Source: Hybos culiciformis (taxonomy: Eukaryota; Arthropoda; Insecta; Diptera; Hybotidae). Taken from it: DNA of 64,000 nt. Shown in pieces: positions 54,152 to 64,000 of this stretch. The position numbers and the translations under genes were made by a program. Each line of letters starts with the position of its first letter. Within the stretch, counting starts at the first letter, position 1. The notes under the pieces were generated by a model. It made no database searches, was not told where the DNA came from, and worked only from the letters and a program-made list of their open reading frames with translations. The stretch spans positions 37,750,411 to 37,814,410 of the forward strand of contig OZ023273.1 in the NCBI GenBank assembly GCA_964007475.1, in the 5' to 3' direction.

Positions 54152-54406
54152 ACCGAGGCGAAAGCATCGAATGCCGATGAATTAGAATCCAATGTAAATA
54201 TTCAAGACGATGAAATGACTGTAAGCATTGGTAGTGAACCGCCAGAAATACTATTAGCTACGAATAATACTAATAGTTTTCAAACAAATGGTAGTTCAAC
54301 TACAAATCAAATGATTGTGCCAATTCAAATCGACAATATATCTGCAGTTCAATCTACCAACAATCAAACTAATCAAGGAGTTTTTATTGTCCTTTGGCTG
54401 CAATAA
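54152..54406 (+). CDS. sr: Candidate stop-codon readthrough extension of sr (84 codons)
   Basis: Directly after UAG (context TTG TAG ACC) the same frame continues for 84 sense codons to TAA at 54404-54406. The extension starts TEAKASNADELESN, has an acidic segment (QDDEMTVSIGSEPPEILL) and a Ser/Asn/Thr/Gln-rich part similar in style to the rest of the protein. Its first 60 bases are GC-richer than typical non-coding DNA here. With about one codon in ten a stop in such DNA, 84 open codons would be unusual by chance (about 0.9^84, a rough estimate). Explanations are functional readthrough giving an 873-residue isoform, a recent nonsense mutation or allele (for example CAG to TAG), a base error, or splicing around the stop. 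The last residues (FIVLWLQ) look less protein-like. AATAAA overlaps the final stop. Confidence 0.55.
   Translation, partial: TEAKASNADELESNVNIQDDEMTVSIGSEPPEILLATNNTNSFQTNGSSTTNQMIVPIQIDNISAVQSTNNQTNQGVFIVLWLQ
54165..54179 (+). promoter_or_regulatory. Small hairpin 13 nt after the sr UAG
   Basis: CATCG and CGATG pair perfectly around the loop AATGC. Downstream stem-loops are known stimulators of readthrough in some genes, but a 5-bp stem is weak evidence. Confidence 0.25.
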
Positions 54407-57400
54407 ATTAGTATTCAATATTTAATTGAATTCGTAAAAAATTTCCAAGTAATTATAAAAACTATAAAATAATAAAAACCCCAATTTTATTTATTAATAT
54501 GTATTCAAATAAATTATAAAGCAAAATTTCAAAATTTCCTGCTACATTCTATGTTAAATTCTATTTTGTAAACAAAAAAGTATTCATTTTGAAATTCATC
54601 ACAAAATAGAATTCAAAAGCAAAATCGGGTTATCGTAATAATAAATAATAGTTATAAATTTAACCATTTCGTATAATAGAAGAAAATAAATTCATTATCA
54701 ATATCCCAAATCTTTCTTGGAAAATTATAATTTGACAAAATTAAAAAATTCTTAAATCTGTTAGCTGTTTTGAAAATCTATATATGTACACATTTTATTA
54801 TTACCGAATTGATGAATAAAGAAAAGAAACTGAAAGATCAAAATTATTATGTAGATATCTTTAAATAAGAATATATAGTACACTTAAATTATTTATATTT
54901 TTTCAAATTATAATTTTTTTTTTTTAACTTTAAAGTTATATATACCTACTATACAATATGAAATTCAAAAAAGACAGGGAAATAATAAAATCTCTGAAGA
55001 GTGCTACTGTTTCTTATTTCAGATTTTCTTATCATATTAAAATCAGTATGAATTTAGGTGTTTCTTATTTTCTATACGTCTATAAATATGTGTGCTACAG
55101 CACATACACTATAATAATAATATACCTATATAATTTTATGTTTTTTTTTTCACATTATTATTATTATAATTTAATAATAAAATGAAAATAATTACAGTCA
55201 TTCATAAAACACCTGGGGGTAATATATTATACTACTCATAGTAGTTATAAACCGATGCAAAAATTTTATATCCTATAAAAATGTCACTCGTATTTAATCA
55301 GGAATCACCCGTATCATAATTAATATTTTTGCCTAAAATGTTTTGACAAATCATTGCATTGGTAATCAAAAGTTTAGTTGTTTAGTGAAACAATATATAA
55401 AACTAATTTCAAATAACTTTATATTTTATTAATGGCAATTAATAGCAATTATAATTATTTTGTTTGAAACTAAAAATGTTTTAAACTTCGAAATCGACTT
55501 TCAATAATAATTATAAGAACAAGAAACTTCAATAAATCCATTCTAATGTAATTGTGTCCGTATTCATAGGTATGTTCATCAAGGTGTAATTATATCTAGA
55601 TTTTCATCAGTTCAATTGAATAGTTAAATGGTATAATATTGTATTAACGAAGACTAAATAAAAACACTGATCTGAGTAAATTTAATTAAATTATTATTAT
55701 TCCCATTATACTTAATTTTAACGAAACCTAAAAAATAAAAATAAAAAAACTAAATCACATCATCAATTCTGTCTCAAACAAGTATCGTTTCATTTTTACA
55801 ATTTGAATGAATATTAAACGCTCATACTTATTTGAAACTATAATACTATTTCAAAAAAATATAAATAAATAAAAAAAAGGTAGGGTTTCATTATTACAAA
55901 CAAAGTCTTAGTCTTTGGAGAATTTGATTTTTATTTTTAACTTCATACGTTTAACAATTGTGATTTTATATTATGATTTCCTTTTTTTTAACGTAGATTC
56001 AGACATACTATATACATATAGGTATAATGTAATTACGCATTCAAGTTATTATTTTTGTTTATTTTTTTATTATTCTAATGTTTTGATATTTTGAATTAAT
56101 GAAAATTAAGTCATTTAAAAGAATTAATATCTTTTTATTTTTACAAACAGAATATAATTTAAAAATAATCATATATAATATAATATTATTCAATTTAATA
56201 ACATATCTTTAAATATTCATATTAATTCCTGTTGGGGGGTCGAGCGTTACTTAAGTTGCAATTTATTTAAAAAAAAAAAGAAAAAAAAAGAGCCTTAAGC
56301 TAATGAGTTATTACGAATTTATTTTTTTTAGTTTTTTTCATTAATTTTATATTTCTAATAATGTCTATGATATCACAGATTATAGCTTAGATCATAAATT
56401 TATATTTATCTGACTATAGGATAGGTATATATTAATAATAAAAATTTTACAAAAATTATTAAATTCTCTTCGTTTTTAACTAACCCTGTTTCTATTGAAT
56501 TTCAGCACCAGAAATATAATTAAATAAAAATAACTATTAAACTATTTAAAAAAAGAAAAAAAATTCAGGAAATTTAGAAATTTTGCTTTTTTGTGACAAA
56601 TTTTGCACAATTTAAATTTGCAGCAGTTCTATCTATTTTACATGTGTGATTAGGAGTCAAAAGCCATTTTATCATTCATTATGTGAATTATCGCAACCTC
56701 ACTTAAAATAAAAGCCATATTATAATTTTAAAATGTTGAATTAAAAAATAAAAAAAATAAAACAAGAAAAAAAAAACAAAAATTAGATAGAAATCAAGAC
56801 AAATTTATTGATAAGTAATTTAAAAAAAATATATATACATATATATATTTCTTATTATAATAATTAAAAATTAAAAACTAATGTTGTGAATTACATCAAA
56901 ACGATGTTTAAAATAAATTAATTATTTTATTTTGATTAAAAATAATAAACTAATTGCTAAAATCACATCAAAAATTTATATATATCGAGATACTGGCAAC
57001 ACTTAAAATTTTATTCAGTTAAAAAGCTTTCAAATTTAATGTTGAATTATATTTTGTTTTGCATTAATTAAATTTTCCCTTTAAAAATAACTACATACCT
57101 AAATATTTAATGTAAACAGTAACTATACTTATTATAACTATAGCAGAATAAATCAGTAAGATCAATGTTGCCGTATCTTCAAAACAATATCAATGTTAGG
57201 CAATTAACAAACGACCTTATTATATAATGAAAAATTTATAATATAAATAAATTGCTTATATACAAAGTTTCCTTCAAAAGTAAACTTTTCAATACTAAAA
57301 CAATAATTTATTGAATTAAAATAGTACTATAAATCTAATACCTACTAATAAAACAAGCTAAGCTTACTAATTGAACAAATTAAATAAAATAAAAAAAAAT

Positions 57401-60400
57401 TTATTTTTGCAAGAATTATATACAGTTTAATAACAAAAAAAAAAATAAAAACTAAAAATAAATACAAAATTTAAAAGCGAAAACTTTTTCTTGAATATAA
57501 CTTTAAAAGACACGCATGTTAACAAAATCTGCATCTCTTAGCAGGAATATACAAAAGACGAGATGAGATAGTTTCATGCTACAAAAAAAAAAGAATGATA
57601 AAGTTTTTGCTTAAGAATAAAATAAATTTATAAATTTTTTTTTATCTCTAATACCTGTGATCTCAATTCAAATAATTATATTATAAATATTTAAAAAAAA
57701 AAACAGAAGAGTAAAAACAAAATCATTATGTAGTTTATATTTATTTAATATTGATTAATGAGTTAACGAATTAAATTAAATTCGAAAAACTTAAAATTAT
57801 TATAATAATAATAACAAAATACACTCTAATTAATATATTCTTGCTCACTTTTAAACATATTCAGATTTCTTACAATTCCATACATTCTCTTTGACGTTAA
57901 ATCAATTTGATTTAAGAACAAATTTAAATTTTACAATTTTACTAACGTGCAATTTTCTATTAGAATTAAAACTAAAAATGATATTCATTATAATTTTGGA
58001 TAATGAACAAATTTAATTTGTCGTCACTTCTCACTTCCCATTTCGATTGTCTAGCATAAATTGGTTTTGAAGAAATTGAATGTTAAAAAAAATAAATACC
58101 GTGAGTGTACTATACTTTGTACATAAATATATATAGTAATAGAGTGTATAAAAATCGAGGAGTATTTTCAAATTTATCGACATTAAACTTATTAATAAAA
58201 TTTGCGCTAAATTACAATCTCACATTCGAGAAAATTAACGAATTTAGATATTTTTCTGCTCTCAGGAATATTAAAAACCACATTAAAATAAAATTTCGAA
58301 GGAGAAAAGTAATGAGCGTTTTTTTTTTTTTGAAAATTCGATAAAATTGAAATTGTTTCTCACAAAAAAAATAAATAAATTAAAAAAACTAAAACAAAAT
58401 GATGAAAAACTAACAAAAATTGTATTTTTTAATTAAATAGGTAAAGGTTCATACTATTATATATAGATAAAAAATTGTTGAAATTAAAATTGCTGAAAAA
58501 AAAAAAAAATTGTAATTTTGAAAATATTTAAATTTAAATAATAGACAAAAAAAAAAATAAAGTATATAATATTATATAAATATAGTTAAAAATAAAAGTT
58601 TGTAAGCTTTCGTGTGTAAATTTTCTATTTTTGTTAATTTTTTTTTTTATTTTTATTATTATTTTATTTTGTTGATCATATATTCTATTATGATGAAAAT
58701 TGTTTATTAAATTAAATACATATAATTTCTAATTTCAAAATTTAAGTCTTATTTAATTTATTTTCTAAGGTTAATTAGAAAAAAAAAAATACCATAAGTT
58801 GAGTAAAAAAAAATTTACAATTAAACAAAAAATAAAAAAATAAATAAATAAAGAAATAAATATTTATTTTAATAATTAACAAACATTTTTCTTTTATTTA
58901 TGTTTTCTTATTATTCAATTTTCAGTTAATTTGGTAATTATTGCATTTATTTGTGTACGGATAAAAAATATATAATTAATTAAGGATTTTTCTCAATCTC
59001 AGTGTCATTAAATCCATTGCTGCGCATTGCATTTAATCGAAATTTATATTATCGAATCGTATGTTTAAAACAAACTTAATCATAACGGAGCAATAAAAAC
59101 ATCAGAACTATGTACATATAATTAGTTAATTATTAGAATCATCTTAAATACATTTTTATTGATTTCATTTCTCATTTAAAATGAGAATTTATTCTGAGTG
59201 TGTTTATATGCGTTCTTTGTTTTTATATTTATGTAAATATATATTAAAAATTTCATAATTATAATGTCAATCAACAATTTTTTTTGATAAATTTTCGTAT
59301 TTTGAGTTGAAGAACAGTAACATCTAATGAAATTTTTTGATATAAGTGGAAGCTATTTTAAATTAAAAAAAAATACATTAGTATCTTATTCATATATTTT
59401 TTTTTGGTCCAAGGACTCTCAAAATTTTGTTCATTTGCCCCATATACTAAAAAAGATTGATCAGAACAAATGTGAAATGACATTTTGTTTTTTAAAGTCA
59501 ATGTTTTCGAAAATATACTTTAATGAGAAAATAATATCGTCTTTATGTCAAAAAACATAATTATCAATGTTAAAAAAAAAAAAATTATTATTATTAAATT
59601 TTTTTTTTTTTTTTCCATATTATTTTATTTGCTCTTGAACTTATTTTTATGGTTTAGATAGATTTTTAACCTACTCAATAATAATTCGATCATTTTTTGT
59701 TATTTATATTTTATTTACATTTTTTTTTTAATATATAAACATGAAAATGACAAATGAATCAGGTGTTGTGCCAAAAAAAAAAACAAATTTTCTTTTCTAA
59801 CAGATTTTTATCATAATTGCATGAAGGAAAACCATTCAATTTTATATTTAAGAATATTATAAGAATAAAAAAAAAGATATTTACTTGAAAAAATAAGATA
59901 AAAAAATGTAGCTGCTTTTAAGCACAAAGAATTTTTTTTTTTTTTTAAAGACAAATTGTCATTTATTTTCCAAATTAAAAAACTATATACAAATTATTTA
60001 AGAAAATTTATTAAAAATATAAAAAAAAAATGTACAATGTTAAAATTATTGAAATCAAAAAAAAAAAAAAAAAATTTTATATTGGAATTTTACAAAAAAA
60101 AAAAAAACCATTGGTTAACGAATATTTTAGTAATGAAGTAAACAGCGAAAAGTTTGGTCTTGAAATATTTTCAGAAAATAATATGAAGAAAACAAAATTT
60201 ATGTAAATTTAAGTAATTTTGAAAATTTTATTACTTAACTTTAAATAAAACACTCGTATAAAACACTAGTATTTATAACAAGTCAAAGTTAGTTGCTGCA
60301 AAGTACGTTGACGAAAAATCTATATTTACATTTAATTAATTTATTTAAAAGAACATCTTTTTTAATTGTTTTTTTAACTTATTTATTTATTTTGGATTTA

Positions 60401-63174
60401 AACAAATTTCCATACAAAAATAGTATTTACAGAAGTTATTATTGAAAACTGTCTTAAATTAAAATTAGCACAAATATAAAAATATTTATTTATTATTTTG
60501 CATGCAAACTGATCTTAAAAAAAAAAAACAAAAAAATTTTAATTTAAAAAATAAATCATTTCCAATATATAGGATTAAAAAACACCCAGATAAGTCTCGA
60601 ATCTCTAACAATAATAACAAAAAATAAATAATATTTAATTTAAAATACATTTTTCACGTACATATAACAAATAAAAAATTAATAATAAAATAGCACAAAA
60701 AAAAATTTTATTGAAAATTGGTGTCTAAAAGTGTTTTTTTTTTATTAAGTCTCACATACATATAATGTAAATATACATACATTACATGCGTATAGTAATT
60801 ATAATGCAGGATTGCTTGATGGCCTTAATGAGGAGAGATAAGTTATATTTTTACAAAGATTGAAAACAAAACAAAAAATATGTACATTTATGAAAATTTT
60901 TTTATACATAAATCTGCAATAAGCCTAAAAATATTTTGTTTTTGTTCTCTACATATTCATCAAAAGATTGTAATAATATAACAATTATAATTACAAATTA
61001 AAATGAAACATTTATGAAACATTTATAAAAAAAAAAAGTTAAAAATCTTATTATTAAATTTTTAGTACAAAAATACAAACCATTAAATTGCGATACAAAA
61101 ATTTATTGTTAATGCTAAAACAATATGAAACCCCTATAATCTTTCCATTTGAACTTATTATTTCAAGTATATGTAGCAAACGAAACTTTTAACTTGATTA
61201 GTATAATATATATAATAAAAAAAAAAGTATTATTATACTAGTCCTTCTCATCTTGTTTATAACAATCTATATTGTATATATTTCATAATTTACAGGGAAA
61301 ATAATACAATAAAAAATATCAAATGAAATGAGAAGGACTATTAATTTTTTTTTTTATATTTAATTAATACGAAAAAATCAATATTGTGAAAATTTCTGGA
61401 AATGCACAAGCGAAAATTTTTATGGAACTATGAACTAATTCTGACAGTAACAGAAAGATGCATTGGTAAATTACCTATATATTTAAAAATGCATTATTTT
61501 GAAATGCGAATTATAATGTTAGGTGGGAAAAAATTTTATATATTGATAATATGATGATATAATCTAAGCTAAGTAGTAAACATACACAAGGCACTGAAAA
61601 ACAAAAATTAATTTGTACAACAAAATTGTTTCTTTTGCATCTACTAATGCAAAATACTTATCAAAAGCACTTTTATTAAACCATCGGCCTACATATTATT
61701 AAATTTAATATAAGTTCGTATATTTTGTATAAATGTATGTTTTAGCTAGTAAATTTATATGAAAAAAAAGTGTATAATGAATTTCAAATTATCATTACTA
61801 TAAAACTTAAAAATTTTTTTTATTTTTAAAAATAATTCCATTGGTTCAAATATTAAATATATGTAAAAATAATATAGTTATTCTTTTCAATCTTCTGTAA
61901 ATAGAATATATTCCCTTATGTTCTTAAAATTAAAAAGAATATTCATTGTCATTGTTTTCTAATGTGAGTGAGAATAACATAATTTTAATTAAGGATAACC
62001 ATATTTAAGTTATCAGCCCTTCTTGAGCAGCTATTAAATTATAGATAATAAAATAAATTGACATAAAATTAGGTTAAGATAATGATAAATATTTATAAGT
62101 GTCGTAACATTTGTATGTAGAAACTTATACCATGCATTACTTATAGATTACTCATTACTACATAAAGATATGAAAATTAAATTTAGGTATTACAAGAACT
62201 TGTTTCCCACTTTCTCATTGTGTCAATTTTCAATCATTCTGTTTTTGTTATATATCTAATTTCTGTCAAAATCAAGGAGATCATGATGTCATAAAAACGT
62301 TAAAATCATATTTATAATATGTTTGTTATGATATTCACTAAGTCTACATGCAAAGTTATAATAGTAAATTATTCAAAAATTCATCGAACTTTGTTAATCT
62401 TAAGCTGATTTGTCTTTTTTGTTGTTTATATAAGTATTGTCAAAAAAAATTATGATAAAATTTATAATATAGGAATAAAATAAAAAATCGCATAAAATAA
62501 TATAATTCATTTACCCGACAAATTAAGACATTAATTTAAATACAGAGTTAATTTTAAGATTGCTGAATATGTTTAATTTAAAAACATAAAATTTCCAAAT
62601 AGTCTAATACTCTTATAGTAAGCTTCAAGCAAAAGCTCAACTTTTTTTTTATTTTAGCATGAGAATCACAAATTTTTCAATTTAGTAAACATTTCGAATA
62701 CGAATAATAATTACTAATAAAAAACCCATTTTTCTACATACTTAATGCACTAACCATCAGAAGCAAAATTTTGAAAATAATATTGTAGTTAATTACTACA
62801 AAAACTTCTCTTAACTATACTAATTATTATGTATTAACTATTTTAATGAGGGTCTAGATATTTTGAATAATTATTTATTAAAGGTTTAGTAACGTACATA
62901 ATTATTACTTCGGTTTTAAAAAAAAAGATAATAATTATAGATTATATGGGATAAAGTTATTATGACATAATAATTTTATAAGCATAAGTTTGTTTATTAG
63001 GTAATTGATAATAAGAACTAAATATTTTTTCTTTAAGTTCAAATATAATTATTCATATTTGAAAAACATTTTAAAAACTTAAATTAAATGCTTAAGAGCG
63101 ATCACTGCGAAATTTAAAAATATTTTTCTGTTTTCAATTTTTTATTTTTTTTTATTTTATTTTACAGAAAATGA
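54407..63174. other. 3' UTR and downstream AT-rich DNA
   Basis: The sr 3' UTR begins here, or at 54152 if the UAG is always used. AATAAA hexamers at 54402 and 54471 are candidate poly(A) signals, but the hexamer is so common in this DNA that no end can be chosen. No further gene is recognisable. A small inverted repeat lies at 61239-61340. Confidence 0.5.
61239..61340. repeat. Short inverted-repeat element, about 100 bp
   Basis: TAGTCCTTCTCAT at the left has its exact inverse ATGAGAAGGACTA at the right end, and the whole is 102 bp. The outer TA could be part of a TA target site, making this a tiny MITE relic. No further support. Confidence 0.45.
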
Positions 63175-63579
63175 ACTGCTGCGAAAAATGCGAAAAAACT
63201 TCTAGAAGAATTTAACATAACTATATTTGAATTTAATTTCAGAAAAATTAACAAATTTACAAGTTTAAAATTCCACGTCACCGGCCCTGGAGAGTATATT
63301 TTAGCTTTATTTCTGCTCCTAATTTTTTTTATTATTTGTTTCTATTGCTTCACAATTTCAGCAAATATATTCAAGTTTTTAAAGGACAATTTCAGCCAAA
63401 AAACTAAAAATTTTAAAAATCCAGCTATTAACATCTCATTTAAATTCACTAGGTTTTGGATTGTCCAGATTATTTTACCTCCTGAAATTGATATTACTTT
63501 ATCTTATCATTTAAATGTACATTATATCCACGTAATATTTTATATCCACGTAATATTTTATATCTTATCACATCAATGA
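63175..63579 (+). CDS. Unidentified stop-free frame, possible exon with a membrane segment
   Basis: The plus strand is open for 134 sense codons between TGA (63172-63174) and TGA (63577-63579) and contains no ATG, so it could only be an internal or terminal exon. Acceptor-like sites precede it: TTTTATTTTACAG ending at about 63167 and TTTAATTTCAG ending at 63242. The translation after the second acceptor runs through KFHVTGPGEY, then a strongly hydrophobic stretch (ILALFLLLIFFIICFYCF, a plausible transmembrane helix), then a basic region. A run this long without stops is improbable in such AT-rich DNA. No family is recognised; it may be a neighbouring gene or chance. Confidence 0.3.
   Translation, partial: TAAKNAKKLLEEFNITIFEFNFRKINKFTSLKFHVTGPGEYILALFLLLIFFIICFYCFTISANIFKFLKDNFSQKTKNFKNPAINISFKFTRFWIVQIILPPEIDITLSYHLNVHYIHVIFYIHVIFYILSHQ
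63523..63558. repeat. 18-bp perfect tandem duplication
   Basis: TATATCCACGTAATATTT occurs twice head to tail. It is in frame within the open frame 63175-63579 and gives HVIFYIHVIFYI. Confidence 0.85.
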
Positions 63580-64000
63580 TTTTAATCTCGTTTATCAAAA
63601 AAGTAGTTAAAACAATTTTTAAATACATAATAACTTATAAACTACATATAATAAATAACTTATTATTTATTAAACTGTAAATTTATGTATTGTGTATTAA
63701 AATATAATATTAAAATTTTCTGTATGGCGGTAAATAAGTTTAAGATCATAAATGTATGTTTGTTTTCAAACTAAATATAACTTCAAAAAATTGTATGATG
63801 AAACTTTGACTTAACTATTCGATATTCATTGTCTTTAAGTCTATATTAGATTTGATCAATTTAAGTTAAATTTTAATTGTTGAACGTTAGATAGTGACCC
63901 TTCGAACAACATTAATTCAGCTATTTTTGTAGCTATTTATCGAATCCGAAAATTTAATCCGGACCGGAAATGTTAATATTAAAAAAAAATTATGAGTTAA
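63580..64000. other. AT-rich non-coding DNA to the window edge
   Basis: Nothing recognisable. Confidence 0.5.

Noticed and set aside
55599..55615. Another CTGATGA on the minus strand as a second hammerhead
   Set aside because: No paired stem II or GAAA block follows at the right distance.

Overview
The window is eukaryotic nuclear DNA, extremely AT-rich (roughly four bases in five by eye), with long A/T homopolymers, GT-AG introns and remnants of several transposon families. Its one clear gene encodes an EGR-family transcription factor with three C2H2 zinc fingers, the insect gene stripe (sr, Egr). The His/Gln-rich protein, large introns and mobile elements fit an insect. The order cannot be named safely from sequence alone.

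Layout. 1-44494 is gene-poor 5' flank or upstream intron. It holds a 3' fragment of a jockey-like non-LTR retrotransposon (6265-6799), a three-copy diverged repeat (9395-11540) two of whose copies keep a perfect CRE octamer, a GC-rich MITE with an 8-bp target duplication (10507-10764), a pogo/mariner-like MITE (13257-13635), an inverted-repeat element built of ~20-bp units (22988-23562), and a hammerhead-ribozyme-like core with a decayed second copy (31719-31752 and 32478-32535, minus strand). The sr coding sequence lies in two visible exons, 44495-45154 and 52413-54151, joined in phase 1 across a 7.26-kb intron. That intron contains a hAT MITE, a near-palindromic hairpin MITE, a 15-bp minisatellite and an unexplained minus-strand open frame. 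The first visible exon starts after a good acceptor in phase 1 and stays open upstream of its first ATG, so a further 5' coding exon probably lies elsewhere, possibly outside the window.

The most interesting point is the 3' end of sr. After the UAG at 54149-54151 the same frame stays open for 84 codons (54152-54403), with coding-like composition and a small hairpin 13 nt past the stop. This suggests stop-codon readthrough or a recent nonsense change. Downstream, 54407-64000 is mostly AT-rich DNA with a short inverted repeat and one stop-free frame of 134 sense codons (63175-63579) encoding a possible membrane segment.

Regulation. Four perfect TGACGTCA CREB/ATF sites lie 5' of the sr exons, far more than base composition predicts. 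EGR genes are classic CREB-responsive immediate-early genes, so these are plausible distal control sites, but the link is inference. No tRNA, rRNA or CRISPR was seen.
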